NCBI RefSeq assembly: GCF_042747725.1
Contig: NZ_JBHZGO010000105.1
Coordinates: forward strand, 62,001 to 126,000
Reading direction: 5' to 3'
Origin: FACHB-T130 sp042747725
GTDB lineage: Bacteria > Cyanobacteriota > Cyanobacteriia > Cyanobacteriales > FACHB-T130
DNA length: 64,000 nt
Position numbers and translations under genes: made by a program. The stretch's first letter is position 1. Each line of letters starts with the position of its first letter. Below, piece by piece: positions 24,439 through 35,974 of this stretch. The notes under the pieces were generated by a model. That model was given only the letters and a program-made list of their open reading frames with translations. It was not told the origin of the DNA and did no database searches.

Positions 24439-26025
24439 GTGCAAAGAAAGTGGTTACTGCCAACCATCAGTGAAGTATTAGCCCAGAGCGAACAGACTGG
24501 GGCAAATCGTGTTGTGCCTCCTGTAGAGCAGACAGCAGAAAAAGCGAATGGATTGCGCCCTGCGAGTCGGACGGCACGAGAGTACGCCCGTGCCTCGCGG
24601 GAGTGGTGTGGAGCGATCGCTGCCTTGGAACATTTGCTGCTGCAAGTTCTAGAACCTGCCACTGATTCGCCACAAACCTTGGGCTTAGTTTTAGCGGGTC
24701 CTGTGCCGGTTCTGTGCCACCCAGCGATAATGGCTCGCATACATACCGGAATTTTTACAGCAGAGCGATTTAATCCTCTGGCATTAATGCCATTTCTGCT
24801 GCCTCCAGCCACAACTCAGCAAAAGGAAAACGAACCTCAATCTACTTCCAACTTTCCGTTAATCCCTGCCGATCCCTTAACAACAGAACAGTTTTGTGTG
24901 GTTTTCACGCCACAGTTTAGTTTAGTGATGGTCGTGGGAGAAGATATCGCAGGTGCCCCAGCTTTCCAATATTCTTTTGATCCGGAAGTGGTAGAGCAAG
25001 CGTGGCAAAGTTTGCGATCGCGCTTGTTGCTGACCAGCCTTCATCAAGTGAGTCAGTTAGAAACTTTAGTCGAACGCTTTGCACCCCAAGCGCCCGATTA
25101 TCGAACGGTTACGCAGTTTAGCCGCTTACTGTTGAAACATTTGCCGGAAGAAGTCAGAGGTGAGCATCGTAAAGACGCCGATTTATCCCGTCTTGGCTGT
25201 GGGCAAGAGGCAAAAGGTAAAGAGCCAGAAGATAATTCTGAATTCTCAATTTTAAATCCGGAATTAATTGAAAATTCAAGATTGAAAATTCAAAATTCCA
25301 ATGATGTGGAATTACTTCAAGCTTTTGCCCACGAAGTCCGGACGCCGCTAAGTACCATTCGCACCTTAACGCGACTGCTGCTAAAACGCCGCAACGAATT
25401 GGCACCAGACATCATCAAGCGCCTAGAAATTATTGACCACGAGTGTACCGAACAAATCGACCGCATGGAGTTGTTTTTCCGGGCGGTGGAATTAGAAACA
25501 GAACCCATCAAGCGATCGCCCGTTCACCTCACGGCGATGTCTGTAGCGCAGGTTTTTCAAAACAGCATTCCTCGCTGGCAAAAACAAGCTAATCGTCGCA
25601 ACTTAACCCTAGAGGTGGTGTTACCGCAAAAGCTACCCGCCGTTGTCAGTAATCCCGCCATGCTAGATCAGGTACTGAGCGGGTTGATTGAAAATTTCAC
25701 CCGCAGCATCCCCGCAGGCGGTCATATTCAGGTAGAGGTGACACCCGCTGGAGACCAGCTAAAGTTGCAACTCCAGTCTCAAGCCCAACCTGACGAAAGC
25801 GGCAACTCGACCGCAGCAGACAACCCACCAACGCGCAAGTCAATTGGTCAGCTATTGATGTTCCAGCCAGAAACCGGATGTCTAAGCCTAAATCTTAACG
25901 TCACTAAAAATCTCTTCCAAGCTTTAGGAGGAAAACTGATTGTGCGCCAGCGACCCCAGCAAGGTGAGGTCATGACTATTTTCCTACCTTTAGATGTCGA
26001 TGGTTCCAGCATTTGGAATACTTAA
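24439..26025 (+). CDS. Sensor histidine kinase, cyanobacterial type
   Basis: 528 residues from the GTG at 24439 (VQRKWLLPTISEVLA), preceded by AAAGGGG nine bases upstream; TTG at 24415 is the alternative. The N-terminal half is a sensory region without membrane helices (TLGLVLAGPVPVLCHPAIM, FCVVFTPQFSLVMVVGED). HisKA has the phosphoacceptor AHEVRTPLSTIRTLTRLLLK. The ATP-binding domain is poorly conserved: an N box SGLIENFTRS lacks the usual second Asn-rich pattern and the G boxes are weak (LSLNLNVTKNLFQALGGKL), so activity is uncertain. A linker near residues 268-292 (SEFSILNPELIENSRLKIQN) looks like translated repeat DNA. Confidence 0.85.
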   Translation: MQRKWLLPTISEVLAQSEQTGANRVVPPVEQTAEKANGLRPASRTAREYARASREWCGAIAALEHLLLQVLEPATDSPQTLGLVLAGPVPVLCHPAIMARIHTGIFTAERFNPLALMPFLLPPATTQQKENEPQSTSNFPLIPADPLTTEQFCVVFTPQFSLVMVVGEDIAGAPAFQYSFDPEVVEQAWQSLRSRLLLTSLHQVSQLETLVERFAPQAPDYRTVTQFSRLLLKHLPEEVRGEHRKDADLSRLGCGQEAKGKEPEDNSEFSILNPELIENSRLKIQNSNDVELLQAFAHEVRTPLSTIRTLTRLLLKRRNELAPDIIKRLEIIDHECTEQIDRMELFFRAVELETEPIKRSPVHLTAMSVAQVFQNSIPRWQKQANRRNLTLEVVLPQKLPAVVSNPAMLDQVLSGLIENFTRSIPAGGHIQVEVTPAGDQLKLQLQSQAQPDESGNSTAADNPPTRKSIGQLLMFQPETGCLSLNLNVTKNLFQALGGKLIVRQRPQQGEVMTIFLPLDVDGSSIWNT

Positions 26026-26026
26026 T

Positions 26027-26257
26027 GGGTAATAGGTAGTAGGATTTTTCTATCACTTACTACGACTGAGGACTGAGGACTGAGGACTGAGGACTGAGGA
26101 CTGAGGACTGAGGACTGAGGACTGAGGACTGAGGACTGAGGACTGAGGACTGAGGACTGAGGACTGAGGACTGTAGGCGCTTTGCCTTCCCGAAGGGTGG
26201 ACTGAGGACTGAGGACTGAGGGGTAATAGGTAGTAAGATTTTTCTATCACTTACTAC
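26027..26257. repeat. Heptamer array bracketed by 37-bp direct repeats
   Basis: GACTGAG repeats in tandem from 26064 to 26173 (about 15.7 copies) and again three times at 26200-26220, interrupted by a 26-bp unit (26174-26199) containing CCTTCCCGAAGG. The array is enclosed by two copies of a 37-bp sequence starting GGGTAATAGGTAGTA (26027-26063 and 26221-26257), identical but for one base. It is like the STRR heptamer repeats of cyanobacteria. It follows the kinase stop codon directly. Confidence 0.92.
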
Positions 26258-26494
26258 CTAATCAAATTCGGCAGCACATTTCTCTGAAGAAATTTACTTT
26301 TATTCATGAAATTTGGTGCTGGTAAAATTAGGATATCTACCAGCATTCGTTTAGCCGTATTCCTTTTTGTCAACTAGCCCCATTGGTTAATAACGAGCTG
26401 GCGGCAATGTCAATTATCTTTTATTTGGTTGAACAATAAGCATCTAACTAAGCAAAGATCAGTTATATAAATTAAGCTTAAAAGCAGCGAAAAG

Positions 26495-27136
26495 GTGCAA
26501 ATAAACCTGAACCAATTGATTGTTCCACCAGGCGAGAGAGTCATTCTGAAAGATGTCACCTGGCAAATGTTGGAAACCATTTTAGACGAGTTAGGAGAAA
26601 CCCGTGCTGCTCGACTGTCATATAGCAGAGGTACGCTAGAGATAATAACGCCTCTACTAGAACATGAGTTTGATAAAGGACTTGTTGGAGATATAGTGAA
26701 AGCATTACTCGAAGAACTAAATATTGAGTTTTTGCCTGCTGGTTCGACTACTTTAAAAAATGAAAATATGGCTCAGGGGGTAGAACCTGATGAATGTTTC
26801 TATATCCAAAACGAAGCAGCTATTAGAGGAAAGAAGCGGATAGACCTCAGTGTAGATCCGCCTCCAGATTTAGCGATTGAAATTGATATCACGTCTCGCA
26901 CTCAATTTAATAATTACGAAGCTTTAGGGGTTCCCGAACTGTGGCGATACAATGGGCAAAGGTTGCAAATCAACGTGCTGCAAGAGGGAAAATATGTTGA
27001 AGCGAATCATAGTCCGAATTTTCCTGGAATGCCGTTAATTGAGCTGATTCCTCAGTATGTTGAGCAAAGTAAAGTTATCGGCAGAAATGCGACGATGAGA
27101 GCTTTCCGAACTTGGGTGAGAGAGCAAATCCAGTGA
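26495..27136 (+). CDS. Uma2 (DUF820) nuclease-fold protein
   Basis: 213 residues from a GTG start. The PD-(D/E)XK-like core of Uma2 proteins is present: EPDECFYIQNEA, DPPPDLAIEIDITSRT and VPELWRYNGQRLQINVL. Earlier segments YSRGTLEIITPLLEHEFDKG match the family N-terminus. These proteins are very abundant in cyanobacteria and have a restriction-endonuclease fold; the biological role is not settled. No mobile element borders it. Confidence 0.9.
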   Translation: MQINLNQLIVPPGERVILKDVTWQMLETILDELGETRAARLSYSRGTLEIITPLLEHEFDKGLVGDIVKALLEELNIEFLPAGSTTLKNENMAQGVEPDECFYIQNEAAIRGKKRIDLSVDPPPDLAIEIDITSRTQFNNYEALGVPELWRYNGQRLQINVLQEGKYVEANHSPNFPGMPLIELIPQYVEQSKVIGRNATMRAFRTWVREQIQ

Positions 27137-27328
27137 GTTTTCTGGGAGTGGCGATCGCTTCTGTTGACGGATCGCATCTCTCTAGAAGCTAATTCCGAAA
27201 AGGCGATCGCTACCCGGTACCGATGCAAATCCTACACCTAGCATCCGATATTTAGCAAGCCACCAAAATAGCGATCGCCCAACAATAGAAATTCTTTAAT
27301 TTTGCATTTTTAGTTCCTTCCCAGTCGG

Positions 27329-29599
27329 CTAAGCTCCGTGTAGCTGTTGCTCTTCACTTCGCTCAATAGTAGGCTTCAGGCGGCGGGATGTATACACATC
27401 GGTATGAGTTGTCTGTCGAATTGGAATTTGAATCACAAACTCAGATCCCTCACCGGGTGCGGAAACACACTTAAGCTGACCGCCGTGTTTTTCCACAATC
27501 TGATAGCAAATTGACAATCCTAAGCCGGTACCTTTGCCCACGGGTTTCGTTGTGAAGAAAGGGTCAAACATTTGACGCCGTACTGCTTCCGTCATCCCAA
27601 TTCCGTTGTCTGCAATCCGGATTGCTACCTGATTTTTGCCTACTAATTCGGTGCGAATCCAAATTGTAGGAGGTTGGTAATTGGTACTTTCTTCCCCATG
27701 AGCCATTACCCATGCTTCCTTAGCGATTACCTCTTCGAGGGCATCAATGGCATTACTGAGGATATTCATAAATACCTGGTTGATCTGCCCTCCCAAACAC
27801 TCCACAGGAGGTAGATTGCCATATTCTTTGATAACTTTAATTCCAGAGCGGGACGCTTTGGCTTCTAGTTGATTTTGTAATATCAGAAGGGTGCTATTTA
27901 TCCCCTCGTGGATATTCACAAATTTCTGTTGCGCTTCATCCAATCGGGAAAAGTTTCGCAGGGACAGTACCAAATCCCGGATACGGTTGGCTCCCAGCTT
28001 CATTGAGCCTAAAAGTTTCGGGAGGTCTGTCTTCAAAAAATCCAGGTCAATTGCCTCGATTTCTGTTTGAATTTCGGGTACTGGCTGAGGATGATGCTTG
28101 ATATAAAGTTGCAGCAGATTCAGCAAATCTTGGACATATTGACCGGCATAGCTAAGATTGCCATAAATAAAATTAATCGGATTGTTGATTTCGTGAGCAA
28201 TACCGGCAACCAGCTGCCCCAAACTCGACATTTTTTCGGTTTGAATCAGCTGGGCTTGGGTTTTTTGCAGTTGGTGTAAAGTTTGTTCCAGATGCTCGGC
28301 TTGTTTTTGTAGAGATGCAATTAATCGCGTCTTTTGCGCCTCTGATTTCCGCAACGCCACCTCTACTGCGACACGCTCAATAATGTCCTTTTTTAGAAGC
28401 GTATTCGCTTGCGCCAACTCGGCAGTTTGTTCCTCTACTTGTCTTTTTAAGTCATCGTGCGCTTGTCGCAATGCCTTTTCAGCTCGTTTGCGCTCGGCAA
28501 TTTCACAACGCAATTGCTCGTTGCTGTTTTCTAATGCTTTGGTGCGCTCTTCTACCGCCTGCTGCAATACCTCAATGACATTGTACATATCCGCTGGATT
28601 CAGCACTTGTAGCAGGCTGGTTTGGGAGACAATGCCGAGTAATTCACCCTGATTGCTAGCAACCACCAGACGCCGCACGCGCCGCCGCTGCATTTCTTGA
28701 TGGGCAACCCATAGGGAATCTGAGGGTTGCAGACAAAATAAGGGTGTACTCATTACGTCTTTTGCCTGCAATTTCGCCAAGTCCAATTCCATCGCCTGAA
28801 ACTGCACCACATCTCTCTCAGTGACAATGCCTACCGGAATTGGGAATTGGGAATTAAGCGTCTTTAGTTCCTTATTCTCAATCTGGTTTTCCCTCTGTTC
28901 TGTGATGACGACACAGCTGACTAGCTGACTCGCCATGATTTGGGCTAAATCGAGGACAGAAGCAGTTACAGGTGCATGAACGACTTGGGATGTCATAACA
29001 TCAGCGACGTATCGCAATCGCGTTAGAAGATTAACGGGTTGCAGCGCTTTGCGAATACTATCGTGCGTAACAATTCCTACCACCCTTGCCTTATCGTCAA
29101 TGATTGGCAGATGGCGAATTCGGTGCTGACGAAATAGGGAAAGGGCAGTGAAAACATCGTGAGCTTCCGATTGTCTGAGGGTAATGGCTGGTTGCGTTAC
29201 GACATCGACAATTTTGACGTTGATTAGGGAAGCTCTGGCGGCAGTCAGTCTAACGATATCGCGCTCTGTAAAGACTCCAACTAGCTGCGCTCCTTCCATT
29301 ACCAAAACACAATGACCGGCGGCATCAGCGGTGTCAAAATCGGTCTCCTCTTGTGACAACCAACAGGATGCAGGGTGCGGCAATGCGGCATTCATTCCCT
29401 CGCCAGCCCTCCGGCTTCCGTCTTCTGAAGCTGCACTGGTGTCTGTTTGTGTCCATCTAGACAGCTCACAACTACTCCGTAACTGGCTCATTAGCGCCAG
29501 AACATCAAGGAGGGGTGTGTCAGGCGCTACAGTCAGAGGCTGACGGTCAATGGCAGGGTCTAGAGATAGGCAAGGTAGCGGCAGGGCGTTGGGCTGCAT
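27329..29599 (-). CDS. Histidine kinase with four CBS motifs
   Basis: 756 residues from the ATG at 29599 (a TTG at 29641 would add 14). Four CBS motifs (two Bateman modules) fill the first half: LVGVFTERDIVRLT, VVGIVTHDSIRKAL, VGIVTERDVVQFQAM and LLGIVSQTSLLQVL; these usually bind adenine nucleotides. A long coiled coil (about 350-460) leads to HisKA with GIAHEINNPINFIYG and the catalytic domain NILSNAIDALEE, ADNGIGM, DPFFTTKPVGKGTGLGLSIC. No membrane segment is present, so it is a cytosolic sensor, perhaps of energy charge. The first CBS unit is split by an insert and the third by a repeat-like stretch (NQIENKELKTLNSQFP). No response regulator is adjacent. Confidence 0.93.
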   Translation of the reverse strand: MQPNALPLPCLSLDPAIDRQPLTVAPDTPLLDVLALMSQLRSSCELSRWTQTDTSAASEDGSRRAGEGMNAALPHPASCWLSQEETDFDTADAAGHCVLVMEGAQLVGVFTERDIVRLTAARASLINVKIVDVVTQPAITLRQSEAHDVFTALSLFRQHRIRHLPIIDDKARVVGIVTHDSIRKALQPVNLLTRLRYVADVMTSQVVHAPVTASVLDLAQIMASQLVSCVVITEQRENQIENKELKTLNSQFPIPVGIVTERDVVQFQAMELDLAKLQAKDVMSTPLFCLQPSDSLWVAHQEMQRRRVRRLVVASNQGELLGIVSQTSLLQVLNPADMYNVIEVLQQAVEERTKALENSNEQLRCEIAERKRAEKALRQAHDDLKRQVEEQTAELAQANTLLKKDIIERVAVEVALRKSEAQKTRLIASLQKQAEHLEQTLHQLQKTQAQLIQTEKMSSLGQLVAGIAHEINNPINFIYGNLSYAGQYVQDLLNLLQLYIKHHPQPVPEIQTEIEAIDLDFLKTDLPKLLGSMKLGANRIRDLVLSLRNFSRLDEAQQKFVNIHEGINSTLLILQNQLEAKASRSGIKVIKEYGNLPPVECLGGQINQVFMNILSNAIDALEEVIAKEAWVMAHGEESTNYQPPTIWIRTELVGKNQVAIRIADNGIGMTEAVRRQMFDPFFTTKPVGKGTGLGLSICYQIVEKHGGQLKCVSAPGEGSEFVIQIPIRQTTHTDVYTSRRLKPTIERSEEQQLHGA

Positions 29600-29641
29600 G
29601 GTGAACCCATCCAGTAATATCCACAGGAGTACTGCTGGCAA

Positions 29642-30076
29642 TTGTAAGCTGCGATACAGTCAACCTTGTGCTTATTCTTAGTTTTGTGCAATAAATCATT
29701 ACTTTATCGCAATAAATATTTATGTATTCTTGAAGAAAAATAAATCGCCAGATAGATGGCTAATTCATAAATTGTCTCTACAACATCAGTACAGTAACCT
29801 AAGAGAAAACATCTCCCCTGCCAGAAGGGAGTCCAATTGCTCTTAACTCTTCAGACCTGAGGGATTGAGAGTGTTATTATATTATAGAAGAAGAATAATA
29901 AAAAGGCTCCAGCAAAGATTCAAAATCGGGATACCGAGCAAAAACGGGCACATTAAACCCAAATTCGCACTGGTATATTGCAACTGAAAATAATTTACAA
30001 ATAAGCTTAATTATTAGGTTAAAGGCTAATTGCTAATTTGGCAAAAACTTGTCTTTAATTAGCGATTAGCCATTCG
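29642..30076. other. 435-bp spacer
   Basis: A/T-rich DNA upstream of the CBS kinase and downstream of the next minus-strand gene. It contains an A/T run around 29875-29905 and short TAATTGCTAAT-type words near 30025-30070. I see no gene and no clear terminator. Confidence 0.4.
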
Positions 30077-30688
30077 TTATTCAGCCTTAAACAACGCCAG
30101 TATTTTGTCAACAATCGCATCACCGGCGCGGGTTTGCAGAATGGAATATGCTAATTCAATGAAAGCAGAATCAGGGCGATTGTCTGTTTTAATCAGTTTG
30201 CTAGCGGGATAAAAAGTAATGTCGTTGACACTTCCTTCATTCGTTTTTCCTGTTTGCCAGCCTGCTTGATTCCACGACAGCGATTTCCCACGTAAAGTCA
30301 ACTGAAACCACTCGATATCATCTTCTCGCAGGTCAATAAACAGATCGAAATAAGGTTCTCCACCCTGATACCATACTCTTTTGACACCATTTCCCTTGGT
30401 CAATAACTTCTGCTCGATCCGTCGCAACGAAGCCCCCAGCCCTGCAATCTCATCTCGATCCATAGCCATATCCATTTTTCGCATAGCAGCAAGGTTAATT
30501 ACGTCACAATCAATCTGGGCGTAGGTTGACAGTTCGTTAGATAAGTAAGGCACGGATTCTCTGTTTAATAGAACATATTGGTGGATACGAGACTTCTGAG
30601 CGTGACTCCGGATTGAGATCAGGCTAGAGGCGGCGCAGTGGTCAGCGGGAAAAAGAAACAACCGACTTGTAGGCGCAGGTTTATCCAT
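30077..30688 (-). CDS. Conserved-type protein of unknown function
   Basis: 203 residues, not recognised. It has no signal peptide or membrane helix. The middle is helical and charged (RDEIAGLGASLRRIEQKLLT), followed by a beta-rich part with many aromatic residues (RVWYQGGEPYFDLFIDLRED, DIEWFQLTLRGKSLSWNQAG) and a helical end (AGDAIVDKILALFKAE). The aromatic beta section suggests a binding domain, but no motif can be named. It lies 58 bp downstream of recF on the same strand and may be cotranscribed. Confidence 0.65.
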   Translation of the reverse strand: MDKPAPTSRLFLFPADHCAASSLISIRSHAQKSRIHQYVLLNRESVPYLSNELSTYAQIDCDVINLAAMRKMDMAMDRDEIAGLGASLRRIEQKLLTKGNGVKRVWYQGGEPYFDLFIDLREDDIEWFQLTLRGKSLSWNQAGWQTGKTNEGSVNDITFYPASKLIKTDNRPDSAFIELAYSILQTRAGDAIVDKILALFKAE

Positions 30689-30745
30689 TTAGTTGGCTAG
30701 TTACAAATATTTTGGTTCAACCCGCCCTTACATAACTAACAAACT

Positions 30746-31903
30746 TCATCGTTTTATCTGTCCTGCCTGAACGGAGAGAATTTGAGAAGAATTCAACCAC
30801 TGGGCATCGAAGGAACCTAAGTGAGTGGTGGTAATCAGGGTCTGAAAGCGGTCTTGAATGGCATCTAGCAGTTGATTTTGGCGGTTTGGGTCTAACTCGG
30901 CTAGAACATCATCAAGCAGCAACAGCGGCGGTTCTCCAACGACTTCTTCAATGAGCTTTAGCTCTGCCAGTTTGAGTGCCAAGACTAGGGTTCGCTGCTG
31001 ACCTTGGGAGCCATAAATCCTTGCCGGTGTTTGGTTGATGGTAAACTCAACTTCGTCCCGGTGGGGACCGACGAGCGTTGTGCCTTGGTGGTGTTCGGCG
31101 ACCCGACGCTGTTGGATTTTCTCTAAAAATGCTTGCTGCACCGCTTCGGGGTCGTCCTTCTCTAGAGTGACATTGGGGGCATATTTCAATTCCAGCACTT
31201 CGGTACCGCTAATGCTAGCGTGCCAAGCCTGAGCGAGAGGAGCCAGCCGCTTCAGGACTCTGGCTCGACGACGGGTGACGCGAGAACCCGCGATCGCTAA
31301 TTGGGTATCCCACAACGCCAATTCCGACTCCCGATTCAAGTCGCCAGACTCGGTGGAAATTTCCTCTTGCCTGTTGGCAGAAGGTTGAGCTTTTCTCGCT
31401 TCTTGTCTTAATAGGGCGTTGCGCTGTCGTAATACTTGGTTATATTGCTGCAAAATGTGGGCGTAGACGGGTTCCAACTGGGTGAGGATGGAATCTAGCC
31501 AGTTGCGACGTTGTTCGGGGGCACCTCGCACCAGATCCAAGTCTAGACTGGAGAATTCTACAGCGTTGAGGACGCCGAGAAAATCCATCTGGCGTCGCAA
31601 AGCTTCTTGGTTGATGGCTGCGGTGCGACGCCCTTGAGTGCGGAGGGTTAAAGCCAGATCCACTAAGCCGTTAGCGCGTTCCAGGGTTGCTGTAATTTTA
31701 CCGTCCGCCGAGCCTTCGCGGATCAGGTCGCGATCGCGCACGGCTCGATGACTTTTGAGGGTTGATAGTAACTCGACTGCTTCCAAAAGATTGGATTTCC
31801 CTTGGGCATTATTCCCCACCAAAATTGTCTTAGGAGCCTCGAAATCAACCCCGCAATCCAAGTAGTTGCGAAACTGGCGGAGGTGGAGGGTTTTGAGATA
31901 CAT
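30746..31903 (-). CDS. recF: DNA replication and repair protein RecF
   Basis: 385 residues. SMC-like ATPase that helps load RecA at gapped DNA. It begins MYLKTLHLRQFRNYLDC, has the Walker A GNNAQGKSNLLEAVELLSTL, the signature region GSQGQQRTLVLALKLAELKL and Walker B PLLLLDDVLAELDPNRQNQL. An insert of about 25 residues (RKAQPSANRQEEISTESGDL) sits in the middle helical region. recF is not next to dnaA or gyrB here, which is usual in cyanobacteria. Confidence 0.97.
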   Translation of the reverse strand: MYLKTLHLRQFRNYLDCGVDFEAPKTILVGNNAQGKSNLLEAVELLSTLKSHRAVRDRDLIREGSADGKITATLERANGLVDLALTLRTQGRRTAAINQEALRRQMDFLGVLNAVEFSSLDLDLVRGAPEQRRNWLDSILTQLEPVYAHILQQYNQVLRQRNALLRQEARKAQPSANRQEEISTESGDLNRESELALWDTQLAIAGSRVTRRRARVLKRLAPLAQAWHASISGTEVLELKYAPNVTLEKDDPEAVQQAFLEKIQQRRVAEHHQGTTLVGPHRDEVEFTINQTPARIYGSQGQQRTLVLALKLAELKLIEEVVGEPPLLLLDDVLAELDPNRQNQLLDAIQDRFQTLITTTHLGSFDAQWLNSSQILSVQAGQIKR

Positions 31904-32009
31904 AGCTAATTGGTCATTGGTGATGGAATGGGTAATGGTTGATTGGTGATTATTTTCAGCCTAGATTCTTCCGATAACCAGTCCCTAATTACCCATTACC
32001 CATTACCGA

Positions 32010-34880
<2,871 letters not shown>

Positions 34881-34918
34881 TTAATCATAGGACTTAAACC
34901 CGGTGACTGGGAGGTATT

Positions 34919-35809
34919 TTAAGGAGTGCTGTAAGATGATTGTGGAACCAAAACCGATATAGCTTTAGGAATCAGGCGAAATTTGGCAGGCGTGTAAGTT
35001 GTGATTTCACCATCAGTATTAATCGGGCGAGGTTTCAGTGTCACCACCTCAATTTCCTGTCCTTGAAGACTCCGCACCTCAGACCATTCTGCTTGTTTTC
35101 CTTTTAGCATGGCAGGTAGCAAGCGGATCAGCTGCCACCCGTGTTGAATTTCTAAGCTGTACAGATCCAACCGCTGGTCGTCAATGGCAGCATCTTCAGC
35201 GATGGTCATGCCACCGCCGTAATATCGCCCGTTTCCTACCGCTATTTGCACGGTTCTCACCTGGATAGATTCGCCATTGAGACGAATTTCTGCAAAAAAA
35301 GGTCGCGATCGCCCAATCACCTGGATGGCGGTGACTCCGTAAGCGAGGACTCCCCAACGTTGCTTAATTTCTTTGGTTAGCTGCTGGGTAATTTGCACGC
35401 TCAATCCGAGACTGGCAACATTGAAAAAGTGCTTTCCATTGACCCAGCCTAAGTCAATTCGCAGTTCTTTCCCTGTGGCGATTACCTCGCAAGCTTCGGG
35501 GAGGGATTGAGGAATCGAAAGGGTTCGCGCTAGGTCGTTGGCTGTTCCTAAGGGCAGGATGCCTAGAGGGAGTTGCGTGTCAATCAGACCCTCGGCGGCG
35601 GCATTTAGGGTGCCATCTCCGCCACCGATGATGACGAGATCGACGCGATCGCGGTGGCGACGGATTATTTCTGGTAGATGCTGGGGCTTTTGTGTAGACT
35701 CTTCTTGCAGGTCAAAGCCTAGATCCTGCAATTTGGCAATTGCCTCTGATAGACCCTCTTTTCCTCGGCGGGCGTGGCGATTTAGCAGCAACAATGCTCG
35801 CCGGTTCAT
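34919..35809 (-). CDS. YegS/BmrU-type lipid kinase
   Basis: 296 residues from the ATG at 35809, which has AGAGG six bases upstream; a GTG at 35824 is in frame. The diacylglycerol-kinase catalytic fold is clear: LLLLNRHARRGKEGL, VIIGGGDGTLNAAAEGL (the ATP-binding GGGDGT), LGILPLGTANDLARTLSIPQ and the GGGMTIAEDAAIDDQRLDLY segment. It phosphorylates a lipid, probably diacylglycerol or a relative, at the membrane. The ATPase gene lies 38 bp downstream on the same strand. Confidence 0.92.
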   Translation of the reverse strand: MNRRALLLLNRHARRGKEGLSEAIAKLQDLGFDLQEESTQKPQHLPEIIRRHRDRVDLVIIGGGDGTLNAAAEGLIDTQLPLGILPLGTANDLARTLSIPQSLPEACEVIATGKELRIDLGWVNGKHFFNVASLGLSVQITQQLTKEIKQRWGVLAYGVTAIQVIGRSRPFFAEIRLNGESIQVRTVQIAVGNGRYYGGGMTIAEDAAIDDQRLDLYSLEIQHGWQLIRLLPAMLKGKQAEWSEVRSLQGQEIEVVTLKPRPINTDGEITTYTPAKFRLIPKAISVLVPQSSYSTP

Positions 35810-35974
35810 GCTGAGCCTCTTCACATTGATTGTTAATTATATTGACAAACCTTTGATAAAAAGAAATCTACCTGTGGAGGCAAGAGGAATTGAAGCTGGA
35901 AGGAGAATCTTGATCCGACCGCCAATCCTAACTTGACAATTTGCCACCTGTAACTTTTATAATTTTCGCTGTGT

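Noticed and set aside
26064..26220. Heptamer block as a CRISPR array
   Set aside because: Repeats are direct 7-mers without spacers.
26053..26250. Open frame with SSVLSPQ repeats
   Set aside because: Only a translation of the GACTGAG heptamer array; array lengths change, so it is not a gene.
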